Shown: positions 6,157 through 14,826 of the stretch, one piece after another
Position numbering within the stretch: the stretch's first letter is position 1
How the letters are laid out: every line of letters starts with the position of its first letter
From: a virus
Length of the DNA: 31,901 nt
IMG/VR virus record: IMGVR_UViG_3300006920_000144
Location: 1 to 31,901 of that record
Strand: one strand, 5' to 3'
The notes under the pieces: model-generated
Seen by the model: only the letters and a program-made list of their open reading frames with translations
Database searches by the model: none
What the model was told of the DNA's origin: nothing
Position numbers and translations under genes: made by a program

Positions 6157-7608
6157 ATGAAGGATAAGTTTCGTTACATAGAACAAGCTAAACGTAAAAA
6201 AATACTATTACTGTGCGATGACATTAGAATGCATTCAGGAGTAGGTACAATGGGTAAAGAGATAGTGCTTGGAACAGCACACCACTTTAACTGGGTAAAC
6301 TTAGGAGCAGCAGTAAAACATCCTGAAGAGGGTAAAGTACTTGATCTGTCTCAACAAGTAAATAAGGAAACAGATATAGACGATGCCTATGTTAGGTTAG
6401 TGCCGTATACAGGATACGGTAATGTAAAAATATTAAGAGAGCTTATCGAGGTTGAGAAACCAGATGCTTTAATGATATTTACAGACCCTAGGTATTGGTT
6501 ATGGCTTTTCGAAATAGAGAGAGAAATCAGAAGTAAAATTCCAATCTTTTGGTTAAATATATGGGATGACTATCCAGCACCTATGTACAACAAACCTTAC
6601 TATGAATCTGTAGATGTATTGATGGCTATCTCAAAACAGACTAAGAACATAAATGAAATAGTGTTAGGGGATAAAGCTAAGAATAAGATTATAGAGTATG
6701 TACCTCATGGTATAAACGAAAAACACTACTACCCTATAAAACAAGGTCATGAAGATTTTATGAAATTAGAAGAAGTCAAAAAAACTCTTCTAAATAAAAA
6801 AGGTTCTGAATTCGTACTCTTTTATAACTCTAGAAATATTAGTAGAAAGCATACAGCTGATACAATCTTCGCTTATAAAATGTTTTGTGATAGGATAGGT
6901 AAAGAGAAAGCTAAGAAATGTACTTTCATACTTCATACAGACGGAGTTGATCAACATGGTACAGACCTTAGAGCAGTGAGAGATGCTATTTGTGATCCGG
7001 ATTATGTACATGTAGCTTTTTCAACAGAGAAAGTCGAAACAGCTCAACTTAATGTACTGTACAATATAGCAGATGCTACAATCTTACTATCTTCTAACGA
7101 AGGATGGGGATTAGCATTAACAGAATCTCTTATGGCAGGTACAATGATCATTGCAAATGTTACAGGAGGTATGCAAGATCAGATGAGATTTACAGACAAA
7201 GACGGAGCTTGGGCAAACCTTACACCTGATTTTCCTTCTAACCATAGAGGAACGTTAAAAGATTGTGGGGAGTGGGCGGTGCCTGTATTCCCTTCTAATA
7301 TTTCATTAGCAGGATCACCAATAACACCTTACATATTTGACGATAGATGCTCACCTAAGGATGCAGCAGATAAGATCTTTGAAGTATACTCACTTTCAAA
7401 AACAGAGAGAGATGAGAGAGGTTTTGCAGGTCATGAATGGGTAAGAGGAGATGAAGCTAGAATGACAGCACGTAAGATGGGTCAAAATGTTATAGAGACT
7501 TTAGATAAAGGTTTCGATGAATTCGTACCAAGAAAATCTTTTGAACTTTATACAATTGGAGAATTTAAGAAAGATAATAAAATAACACACAAATTAATAA
7601 ACTACTAA
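6157..7608 (+). CDS. GT-B glycosyltransferase (GT4-like)
   Basis: The 483 residues form a two-domain GT-B fold. The N-terminal acceptor domain starts after ILLLCDD with a Gly-rich GVGTMG loop, and a hinge falls near residue 225. The C-terminal donor domain carries EGWGLALTE at 315-323, the E-x7-E motif of retaining GT4 enzymes that binds the nucleotide-sugar. Domains are complete. It opens the glycan cluster, and the next GT starts after a one-base gap. The donor sugar cannot be read from the sequence. Similar large GTs are common in marine myoviruses. Confidence 0.85.
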   Translation: MKDKFRYIEQAKRKKILLLCDDIRMHSGVGTMGKEIVLGTAHHFNWVNLGAAVKHPEEGKVLDLSQQVNKETDIDDAYVRLVPYTGYGNVKILRELIEVEKPDALMIFTDPRYWLWLFEIEREIRSKIPIFWLNIWDDYPAPMYNKPYYESVDVLMAISKQTKNINEIVLGDKAKNKIIEYVPHGINEKHYYPIKQGHEDFMKLEEVKKTLLNKKGSEFVLFYNSRNISRKHTADTIFAYKMFCDRIGKEKAKKCTFILHTDGVDQHGTDLRAVRDAICDPDYVHVAFSTEKVETAQLNVLYNIADATILLSSNEGWGLALTESLMAGTMIIANVTGGMQDQMRFTDKDGAWANLTPDFPSNHRGTLKDCGEWAVPVFPSNISLAGSPITPYIFDDRCSPKDAADKIFEVYSLSKTERDERGFAGHEWVRGDEARMTARKMGQNVIETLDKGFDEFVPRKSFELYTIGEFKKDNKITHKLINY

Positions 7609-7609
7609 T

Positions 7610-8905
7610 ATGAGTAAAGCAAAAGTTGTAGTAAGCTGTCCAATAGACACATACTCAGGTTACGGAGCAAGATCAAGAGACTTTGTACAAGCATTGATTG
7701 ATACAAACGAATACGATGTAAAGATACTACCTCAAAGATGGGGAGAGACTAGATGGGGGTATTTAAAAGATCATAACGATACTGAACTTTCATCAAGAAT
7801 CATTCGCAATATGGCAGACCAACCTGAAGTATGGATTCAAATCACTATTCCTAACGAATTTAAAGCGGTAGGTAAGTATAATATAGGAGTTACTGCAGGA
7901 ATTGAAACAACTCTATGTGATCCTTCTTGGATCAAAGGAGCTAATAACATGAACCTAATGTTGGTATCTTCAAAACATGCATTAGAATCTTTTCAGAGAA
8001 GTAAGTTTGACTTAACAGATCCAAAAACAAAACAACATGTAGAGAATATTGAGATCAAAACCAAAATGGAGGTTTTATTCGAAGGTGCAGATCTTACAAA
8101 ATACATAGTAAGTAAAGAAAAGACCGACGTAACAGAAACCCTAGATAAAATACCAGAGTCATTCTGCTACCTTACAACAGGACATTGGATGCAAGGTGCT
8201 TTTGGAGAAGATAGAAAGAATATGGGATTCACCTTAAAGGCATTCTTAGAGACTTTTAAGAATAAAAAGAATCCACCAGCACTTGTTATGAAAAGTCATA
8301 GTGTAACAACCTCTACCTTAGATAGAAATAGGATATTGGAACAGATAGAAGCAGTAAGAAAGACTGTAAAAGGTAAACTGCCTAATGTCTACCTACTTCA
8401 TGGAGAGGTATCAGATAAAGAGATGAATTCACTTTATAATAATCCAAAGATTAAAGCTTTTCTTTCATTACCTAAAGGAGAAGGGTTTGGAAGACCGTTC
8501 TTAGAATTCAGCTTAGTTAATAAGCCGATTATAGCTTCGTACTGGTCAGGGCAGACAGACTTTCTAAGTAGTGAGTTTATAAGACCTGTTAAAGGAGTAT
8601 TAAAACCAGTGCACAAGTCCGTCTTAGTAAAAGAGATTATTATAGAGCAGGCAGAATGGTTTACGCCTGATGCTGCGGATACGGGAAAGGCCTTAAAAGA
8701 CGTTCACACTAATTATAAAAAGTGGGCAACTTTAGCAAAAAGACAAGGGCATAAGAGCAGAACAGAGTTTAGTTATGAAAAGATGGTTGACACATTAAAA
8801 ACCATATTAGACACAAATGTTCCCAAGTTTGCTCAAGAGGTAAATTTAGCTCTACCGACATTAGATTTACCTAAACTAACACTTCCGAAACTTAAAAAAA
8901 TATAA
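7610..8905 (+). CDS. GT-B glycosyltransferase (GT4-like)
   Basis: This second retaining GT-B enzyme has 431 residues: SGYGARSRDF near the N-terminus forms the acceptor-domain loop, and EGFGRPFLE at 291-299 is the E-x7-E donor motif, preceded by LPKG. It has a Lys/Leu/Pro-rich C-terminal tail (LPTLDLPKLTLPKLKK). It is one base downstream of the previous GT and probably works on the same glycan. Substrates are unknown. Confidence 0.85.
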   Translation: MSKAKVVVSCPIDTYSGYGARSRDFVQALIDTNEYDVKILPQRWGETRWGYLKDHNDTELSSRIIRNMADQPEVWIQITIPNEFKAVGKYNIGVTAGIETTLCDPSWIKGANNMNLMLVSSKHALESFQRSKFDLTDPKTKQHVENIEIKTKMEVLFEGADLTKYIVSKEKTDVTETLDKIPESFCYLTTGHWMQGAFGEDRKNMGFTLKAFLETFKNKKNPPALVMKSHSVTTSTLDRNRILEQIEAVRKTVKGKLPNVYLLHGEVSDKEMNSLYNNPKIKAFLSLPKGEGFGRPFLEFSLVNKPIIASYWSGQTDFLSSEFIRPVKGVLKPVHKSVLVKEIIIEQAEWFTPDAADTGKALKDVHTNYKKWATLAKRQGHKSRTEFSYEKMVDTLKTILDTNVPKFAQEVNLALPTLDLPKLTLPKLKKI

Positions 8906-8908
8906 AAA

Positions 8909-9361
8909 ATGGAACATAGAGATACCTTAGTGACATGTACAAGATGTAACGGAAATGCCTGTTATCAACAGCAAATTAACGATGAGGTAACAACATGGTT
9001 GTGCTGGGGATGTGGATTTACAACTAGTAACCTGATGAAAGAGAAGAGTGAGATAGTAGTAAATGCCTACAAAACAGCTCCTGAACTTTATAAGGATATA
9101 AAGTATAAAGATAAGCAAGGACTTGTTTGGTTACCTGCTACGTTAACTATTCCTGAGAAGGGAATGGTATTCTTAGACGGAACCTCTAATAAGGATTGGC
9201 GTTGGGCTGCTGTTAAAGCAATCCCTATGCAAGAAGGAGATGTACAGATGTCATCTGACCAGACTCATAAAATGGATATGAAGAATGTAAAGCATTTTGA
9301 ACAAACTGACTTTATGGATGCTGCAGAACATATAGGAATGTTTGACGAACCGGAGAAGTAG
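8909..9361 (+). CDS. Zinc-ribbon protein of unknown role
   Basis: The 150 residues carry an N-terminal zinc ribbon made by C10-C13 (CTRC) and C32-C35 (CWGC), followed by a domain of about 100 residues with conserved-looking Trp and aromatic residues (GLVWLPATLTIPEKGMVFLDG). I do not recognise the second domain. It ends with TAG one base before the APS kinase start (TAGtATG), tying it to that gene. It could be a chaperone or a structural zinc protein. Confidence 0.6.
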   Translation: MEHRDTLVTCTRCNGNACYQQQINDEVTTWLCWGCGFTTSNLMKEKSEIVVNAYKTAPELYKDIKYKDKQGLVWLPATLTIPEKGMVFLDGTSNKDWRWAAVKAIPMQEGDVQMSSDQTHKMDMKNVKHFEQTDFMDAAEHIGMFDEPEK

Positions 9362-9362
9362 T

Positions 9363-9821
9363 ATGATAATTTGGTTAACAGGGCAGCCTGGAGCAGGAAA
9401 GACAACATTAGCAGATGCATTGCAAGATATGTATCTGCCTTGGGCTTTCAGAATAGACGGAGACGATCTTAGAGCCCTTACAGAGAATCAAGACTATACA
9501 AGAAAAGGACGATTAGAGAACATAAAAACAGCTCAGAAAATAGCACATTACCTGCACAACCAAAAAAAGACCGTAATAGTCTCTCTCGTATCTCCTTACA
9601 AATTTCAAAGAGAAACTTTTAAGAAGAAGTTGAATGGAGATCTTATAGAGTTTTACATACATACGGATAGTGTTAGGGAAAGAGATCATTATAAGTTAGA
9701 TAACTACGAACCGCCTTTAGTGGATTTTCACTTAGTAGACACCACAGCAACTACTCCTATGGATTCAGGAAGAGAGATTTGGAGTGCTGTTAGGACTTTT
9801 ATAGGAAATGGTAGAGACTAA
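9363..9821 (+). CDS. cysC: Adenylyl-sulfate (APS) kinase
   Basis: APS kinase transfers phosphate from ATP to the 3' position of APS, giving PAPS, the universal sulfate donor. The 152 residues show the P-loop GQPGAGKT (7-14), the DGDDLR motif (32-37; usually DGDNxR), SLVSPYKFQRE (74-84) and the C-terminal region ending at YEPP. The protein is short for the family (about 170-200) but all catalytic parts are present. I start at ATG 9363, just before the hydrophobic first strand. No ATP sulfurylase is present, so APS must come from the host. PAPS would feed the sulfotransferase at 13524. Confidence 0.9.
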   Translation: MIIWLTGQPGAGKTTLADALQDMYLPWAFRIDGDDLRALTENQDYTRKGRLENIKTAQKIAHYLHNQKKTVIVSLVSPYKFQRETFKKKLNGDLIEFYIHTDSVRERDHYKLDNYEPPLVDFHLVDTTATTPMDSGREIWSAVRTFIGNGRD

Positions 9822-10020
9822 AAGACATATACTGAAGACATTAACTTGGAGAGTAGTAGGAACTATTGATACAATGGTTATTTCTGCAATACTTACAGGA
9901 AGTTGGGCACTAGGAATTTCTATTGGGGGAGTAGAGATTATCACAAAAATGTTCTTATATTACATCCACGAAAGAGTTTGGTATAAGTATTCCAAATTCG
10001 GAGTACAAGATAAAAAATAA
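9808..10020 (+). CDS. DUF2061 membrane protein
   Basis: The 70 residues match DUF2061: RHILKTLTWRVVGTIDT at the start, AILTGSWALGISIGGVEIITK in the middle, and the closing YYIHERVWYK. Two membrane helices are predicted. DUF2061 genes are often next to or fused with APS kinase and sulfate-assimilation genes in bacteria; function unknown. It overlaps cysC by 14 bases, so the pair was probably acquired together. Confidence 0.9.
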   Translation: MVETKRHILKTLTWRVVGTIDTMVISAILTGSWALGISIGGVEIITKMFLYYIHERVWYKYSKFGVQDKK

Positions 10021-10025
10021 AAGTT

Positions 10026-10172
10026 ATGGACAGTACACTTATCATACAGAATACAGCAATTAGTTTTCACAAATGGATGATGGAACACGATACAGTAGAA
10101 AATGCTGATGAGTGGTTTCATTTTTCTGATATAGATATGTATAATGCCTTTTTAAAACACTCTAAATTATAA
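10026..10172 (+). CDS. Hypothetical 48-residue protein
   Basis: A short acidic and aromatic-rich frame (HKWMMEHD, DEWFHFSDIDMY) fills the gap between DUF2061 and the next GT, with ATG preceded by AAAAGTT, the same leader pattern as neighbours. It has no known domain. The tight spacing on both sides (five and two bases) supports it as a real gene. Confidence 0.5.
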   Translation: MDSTLIIQNTAISFHKWMMEHDTVENADEWFHFSDIDMYNAFLKHSKL

Positions 10173-10174
10173 TT

Positions 10175-10807
10175 ATGAGAATATCATATGCAATTACAGT
10201 TTGCACCGAAGTAAGGGAAATACAACAACTCCTTCTACACCTTAAGAAATATAAGAGAGAAGAGGACGAGATCGTAGTACTTTACGATAAGGTGAACGGA
10301 AACGAATTAGTAGAACAAAACCTCTCTAAAGACCCAGATATTGTTTTTGGATCTCAAGAATTCAATGGTAATTTTTCTCTATGGAAGAACATACTAAGCT
10401 CCTACTGTACAGGAGATTTTATATTCCAAATAGATGCAGATGAATTACCTCACTACTTCTTACTTGAAAACCTTCCATACGTACTTGAAAACTCAGATGT
10501 AGACTTAATTACAGTTTCAAGAATCAATACAGTAGAAGGGTTAACTGAAGAACATACAAAGAAGTGGGGATGGCATGTAGATGAGAACGGATGGGTTAAC
10601 TTTCCGGACAGACAAAGCCTAATCTATAAAAACAGGTTTAATCACTCAGTAAAGAATAAGAATATTAAATGGGAAGGAAAGGTACACGAAACCATTAAAG
10701 GATTCGATACCTATTCAGCACTACCTAAGATAGAGGAATGGTGTCTGTACCACCATAAGTCAATTGATAAGCAAGAACAGCAAAACGCTTACTACGAGAC
10801 ATTATGA
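10175..10807 (+). CDS. GT2-like glycosyltransferase
   Basis: This 210-residue GT-A fold enzyme has ISYAITVCTE (3-12) as the first strand and DAD at 87-89 (QIDADE) as the metal- and nucleotide-binding DXD motif. A later segment (WEGKVHETI) resembles the acceptor-side His/Glu region of small GT2 enzymes. It is compact but complete and lacks membrane segments. It overlaps the HAD gene by four bases (ATGA), so it is translationally coupled. Donor and acceptor are unknown. Confidence 0.8.
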   Translation: MRISYAITVCTEVREIQQLLLHLKKYKREEDEIVVLYDKVNGNELVEQNLSKDPDIVFGSQEFNGNFSLWKNILSSYCTGDFIFQIDADELPHYFLLENLPYVLENSDVDLITVSRINTVEGLTEEHTKKWGWHVDENGWVNFPDRQSLIYKNRFNHSVKNKNIKWEGKVHETIKGFDTYSALPKIEEWCLYHHKSIDKQEQQNAYYETL

Positions 10808-11121
10808 CAGAAAAAAAAATGAACATATACGTAGATATAGATGAAACAATTTGTCAATATAAAGGTATAAGAGAGTATCATTTAGCATCACCTGATAAAA
10901 AGGCGATAAAGAAGATCAATAAGCTGTTTAACGAAGGTCATACAATTACATACTGGACAGCTAGAGGATCGGTAGATACACTATTACGTGATACTTATGA
11001 GCACCTAACTAAAGAACAGTTAAAGATTTGGGGATGTAGGTATCATCACCTAAGTGTAGGAGAGAAGCCTCCATATGACTTATTAATTTGTGATAGAACT
11101 AAAAGGATAGAAGAGATATGA
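10804..11121 (+). CDS. HAD-family phosphatase
   Basis: The 105 residues carry HAD motif I YVDIDET (9-15; nucleophile D11, acid D13) and motif II WTARG (51-55). A C-terminal LICDR holds the last Asp. The short, capless form fits subclass III sugar or capsule phosphatases such as KdsC. Placed directly before neuB, it could dephosphorylate a phosphorylated sugar precursor or a nonulosonate phosphate. The overlap with neuB is four bases (ATGA). Confidence 0.8.
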   Translation: MTEKKMNIYVDIDETICQYKGIREYHLASPDKKAIKKINKLFNEGHTITYWTARGSVDTLLRDTYEHLTKEQLKIWGCRYHHLSVGEKPPYDLLICDRTKRIEEI

Positions 11122-12170
11122 GTTTTATAAAAGCAGATAAAGAGACATACATTATAGCCGAAATAGGTCAGAATCATAATGGTGATATAAATATAGCCAA
11201 GAAGATTGTCGACCAGCTTGATAGGTATCCTTATGATGAAATTACAGGTAACAGGTTAAATAGGGTTAATGCTATTAAATTAACCAAGAGAGACTTAACT
11301 GAAGAGCTTAGTAAAGAGGGTATGGAAAAGCCCTACGAAGGTAAACATAGTTTTGGTAAAACTTACGGAGAGCATAGAGAATTTTTAGAACTGTCTTACG
11401 AAGAGCATACTGAATTAGCAGCGTATATTAAGAGTAAGGGATTCGACTTTGTAGAGACATTCTGCTCAATTAAGACACTGGGTCTTTTAGGATTAGTTCC
11501 TATAGATAAGATTAAAGTAGCATCTAGAGACTTAACTAATATACCGCTACTAACTGAAATAGCACAACATCCTCATGATGTAATACTGTCAACAGGAATG
11601 GCATCTAAGCAGGATTTAATAGAAGCTTTAACTATCTTCATTAATGCTAAAAAAACTAACATAAGCGTATTACATTGCTTATCTCAATACCCTGCTGAAT
11701 ATTCAAGAATAAACCTCAACACCATAACGTACCTAAACACCTAGCTAGTTAACAAAACAATAGGATATTCAGACCACAGCCTAGGAACACATATACCTGT
11801 TGCAGCAGTAGCTATGGGAGCAAAGATAATAGAAAAACACGTCACTTTAGATACTAATATGAAAGGAACAGATCATGCAGGTTCAGCTGATATTGAAACC
11901 TTTCATCAAATGGTACATGATATTAGAACACTCGACCAGGCAATGGGTAATGTAGAAATGTACAGAGACCAGAGTGTGGAAAGAGCTAGAGAAAAACTAG
12001 AAAGATCTTTAGCAACTAACAAAGACTTGGCGAAAGGACATTTACTACAGGAAGAAGACTTCCATATGATAAGTCCAGGAAACGGACTTAAGTGGGAGGA
12101 TAGACATAAAATTACAGGAACAAAAACAGAACATTTCGTTCCAAAAAATACACTAGTACGTAAACTATGA
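11118..12170 (+). CDS. neuB: NeuB-type nonulosonic (sialic) acid synthase, interrupted by in-frame TAG
   Basis: NeuB condenses PEP with an N-acetyl-sugar such as ManNAc to make a nine-carbon nonulosonic acid. The frame shows IAEIGQNHNGD (13-23), STGMAS (158-163), LHCLSQYPAE (185-194), then TAG at codon 209 (11742-11744). It continues in the same frame with IGYSDHSLG (215-223), AKIIEKHVTLD (235-245) and a C-terminal SAF antifreeze-like domain (about 286-346). The full span is 350 codons, normal for NeuB. Either half alone lacks part of the TIM barrel, so function needs readthrough, suppression or a sequence error. The exact product (sialic, legionaminic, pseudaminic) is not readable. Confidence 0.85.
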
Positions 12171-12864
12171 AAGACATAAAAGATATATGCTTCATTGTAC
12201 AGGCAAGACTAAACTCAGAAAGAGTTCCTTATAAAATGGTAAGGCCCTTTGCAGGAACAACTTTAACTGATATTGTGTTAGAGAAATTAGTCAAGTCAGA
12301 GTTATACCTAATGATCAAATCTACCTAGCAGCACACGAAGAGGGATTGATAAAGATAGGAGAAAAGTATCCAATCAACATTTACAAAAGAAGTCATGAGT
12401 CAGCTAACGTAGATAATGGAATACAGGTTCTGTTTGAATGGTATAATAAACTTCCATACACTTACGTAGTAATGGTAAGCGGATGCAATCCTATGCTTAG
12501 AGTAAGAACTATCGAAAAGTTTATAGAAAGTTATATGAAGGAAGGAGCACAGGATGGAATGTTTTCTGTGATAAAGAAGAAGAATTTCTATTGGCAACCC
12601 TTCGGAACAAAGAAAATGATATCTCAATGGCCAAAGGGACAAGACTTACTAAATACCAAAGCAGCACTACCTGTCCTAGAAGCAGCACATTGTTTATATG
12701 GTTCAAGAATGAGTTTAATAGGAGAAGGTAAATGGTGCGGAACATGGCAAAAACCTGAGAAAGATCTAGACCTATACGAAGTCGAAGAATTTGAAACATT
12801 TGATATAGACGAACATTGGCAATTTAACGTAGCAGAAAAAATATATGAAGAAGGTATTTATTGA
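12167..12864 (+). CDS. neuA: NeuA-type CMP-sugar cytidylyltransferase, frame change at ~12298
   Basis: This enzyme would activate the nonulosonic acid with CTP to the CMP-sugar. The first part begins IVQARLNSERVPYKMV, the R-x-x-S-x-R-x-P-x-K nucleotide motif, at ATG 12167, and stops at a TAG at 12326. From about 12298 the next frame continues without a gap (VIPNDQIYLAAHEE, then SGCNPMLRVRTIEKF, as in VSGCxPLxxxxTI of the family). Shifting back one base there restores about 232 residues, the normal length. This is a single missing A in a short A/G run, a real frameshift, or an unproven -1 slip. No classic slippery heptamer is seen. It starts on the neuB stop (ATGA). Confidence 0.8.
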
Positions 12865-13531
12865 TTTAGGAGCAAACAAAGGACAGAGTACAAACTATGC
12901 ACTACAGAAGATACTGAACGGTGTAGAGGACTATGAAATACATACATTCGAAACTCTACCTCTCCTAGCAGAGAGATTAAAAGAGCATTTTAAGAAGAAT
13001 CCGAAAGTACATGTATATCATAGAGCAGCATGGGATGAGAATGTTATACTTAAGTTCTATGTATCTCCAAATTCAACAGAGAGTGGAACAGTCTTCTTTG
13101 GGAAGACAACAGGCAGGTTATCAAAAGACGTGTACATAAAGGTTCAAGCAATTGACTTTTCTGAATGGATAGTGGAGAACTTAAAAGAGGAAGATTATAA
13201 TATTCTTAAGTTTGATATAGAAGGAGCAGAGTATAGGTTATTAGATAAACTATTCCTAACTGACACCTACAAATACTTTAACGAAGTTCATGGAGAGTTT
13301 CATACTAAGAAGATGACTTTTGGTAGTGAGCCTGAAAGAGAGGCAGCTTTAAGGATAGAAGAAAAAGTTAAGAATCACACAACACCGTACAAATATTGGG
13401 ACTGTAGTCGATACCCTGGCCTGGTTGATTATAAACAAGGTACAAGACCTTCCTTAGCATCAAGTAAGATACTAAATTACGATAAAGACGGAAAACCTGT
13501 AATGTATAACGAACCAAGCGAAGATGAATAA
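12845..13531 (+). CDS. FkbM-type SAM methyltransferase
   Basis: The 228 residues contain DLGANKGQST (7-16), the glycine-rich SAM-binding loop, and LKFDIEGAE (121-129), the hallmark of FkbM methyltransferases, which O-methylate sugars. The domain is complete. The C-terminal 60 residues (YKYWDCSRYPGLVDYKQ and onward) are extra and unassigned. It overlaps neuA by 20 bases and the sulfotransferase by eight, so it likely modifies the same glycan. Confidence 0.85.
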   Translation: MKKVFIDLGANKGQSTNYALQKILNGVEDYEIHTFETLPLLAERLKEHFKKNPKVHVYHRAAWDENVILKFYVSPNSTESGTVFFGKTTGRLSKDVYIKVQAIDFSEWIVENLKEEDYNILKFDIEGAEYRLLDKLFLTDTYKYFNEVHGEFHTKKMTFGSEPEREAALRIEEKVKNHTTPYKYWDCSRYPGLVDYKQGTRPSLASSKILNYDKDGKPVMYNEPSEDE

Positions 13532-14075
13532 CTATAGTAAAAAACATAATACATTCTTTGTACATATTCCTAAAAATGCCGGTACTAGTATGCACCAAGC
13601 ATTAGGGGTACAGCCTAAACTCAGAGGACATAAGACAGCTCAAAGATTAAGAGAACTGTACAACAACTTTGACGAGTGTGAGTCTATAGCAATAGTGAGA
13701 AATCCATTCGACAGGATGGTATCTCTATTTGAATTTAGAGTAAGAGGAGCTAACAAGAGTAAGAATAAAAACTTCAATAGGTGGATAGCAGCTCAACTAG
13801 TGGCCAAGAAAAAACTAAGTATGGATTATATGAATAATTTGGACTGTATTCATGATGGTGGAAAGTATTTAGTTAAACATGTACTTCGTTATGAAAATTT
13901 ACAAGAGGATTATGCTAAGTTAAGCAGAGATGTATACTCTGGCACTCTTCCATCCCTACCGAAACTAAACATAACAGTTAAGAAAGATTATAGGACCTAC
14001 TACAATGATGCTTCTAAGGAACTTGTACGGACTTGGTTCGATAAAGATATAAAGGAGTTTAATTATGAATTCTAA
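13524..14075 (+). CDS. Carbohydrate sulfotransferase
   Basis: The 183 residues carry HIPKNAGTS (14-22), the 5'-phosphosulfate-binding loop, and IVRNPFDRMVS (57-67), the 3'-phosphate-binding motif with R59 and S67, of the sulfotransferase 2 family. It would move sulfate from PAPS to a sugar hydroxyl. The upstream APS kinase supplies PAPS, making a two-gene sulfation module. It lacks the Golgi anchor of eukaryotic relatives, as expected. Short but apparently complete; the acceptor is unknown. Confidence 0.85.
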   Translation: MNNYSKKHNTFFVHIPKNAGTSMHQALGVQPKLRGHKTAQRLRELYNNFDECESIAIVRNPFDRMVSLFEFRVRGANKSKNKNFNRWIAAQLVAKKKLSMDYMNNLDCIHDGGKYLVKHVLRYENLQEDYAKLSRDVYSGTLPSLPKLNITVKKDYRTYYNDASKELVRTWFDKDIKEFNYEF

Positions 14076-14826
14076 GACACCTAACATCAAAGACAGTTTA
14101 CTAGACATGTTAACAGTTAACATGAGAAGAGGTTATCTGAAAGACAAGTATAAAGGAAAGACAGCCGTTATACTAGCTCCAGGCCCTTCCTTAAATGATC
14201 AAGATCTTTCAGAGCTTTATGACAGAGATGATATAGTAATACTCTCTATTAAACAAGCTTACGATAAGATAAGAGGTCAGAGTGATTTTCATATAGTTAA
14301 CACATATAACTTTGATAAAGTAAACGGGTATGATTATGAGCATTTAGACACAATCATATTCTATGGACTGTCTCAATCGTATGTAAAAGAGCAACAAGCC
14401 AAACTAGCAATCAAACCACATCCTGTTGACCTATGGGTACCGGTTGTTAACCCTCCTACAATAACCTATGAACAATGTATGCATAAAGCAGCTGACTTTA
14501 ATAAGCTACTAATGTTACAAAATGAATCAAAGACTTGGTGGGGGACTTCTATAATGTATGAGCAAGCCATACCAATGGCATTACTAATAGGATGTACTAA
14601 AATAGTTACAGTAGGATGGGATTTAGGTACAGGAGCACATTCATACGATTATAAGAAAGTAGATTTTAAGCCGAATACAGCTGAAAACACTTATACAAAC
14701 GATTCAATAAAAACAACAGAACAGTTGTATGATTGGTTAAAACTTCATAACTTGAATCTACAGATAATATCGGATACCAATCCTGCTGATAAACGATTTC
14801 AACGAATAAATATATGCCAGATATAG
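14065..14826 (+). CDS. MAF/DUF115 or GT42-like (sialyltransferase-fold) protein
   Basis: The 253 residues have AVILAPGPSL (34-43) followed by a strand-turn region (IVILSIKQAYDKI), and later TSIMYEQAIPMALLIGC with GWDLG (184-188). This pairing of a GPSL loop with a TS-x-Mx6AIx2A helix and G-x-D occurs in DUF115/MAF proteins and in GT42 sialyltransferases such as Cst-II, which share a fold. Next to neuB and neuA, it is the best candidate in the window for transferring the nonulosonic acid. The family call is by motif recall and could be wrong at the GT42 versus DUF115 level. Confidence 0.6.
   Translation: MNSKTPNIKDSLLDMLTVNMRRGYLKDKYKGKTAVILAPGPSLNDQDLSELYDRDDIVILSIKQAYDKIRGQSDFHIVNTYNFDKVNGYDYEHLDTIIFYGLSQSYVKEQQAKLAIKPHPVDLWVPVVNPPTITYEQCMHKAADFNKLLMLQNESKTWWGTSIMYEQAIPMALLIGCTKIVTVGWDLGTGAHSYDYKKVDFKPNTAENTYTNDSIKTTEQLYDWLKLHNLNLQIISDTNPADKRFQRINICQI

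Noticed and set aside
12346-12864. Independent gene starting at TTG 12346
   Set aside because: The TTG is a Leu codon inside the neuA body; conserved sequence continues upstream of it to about 12298.
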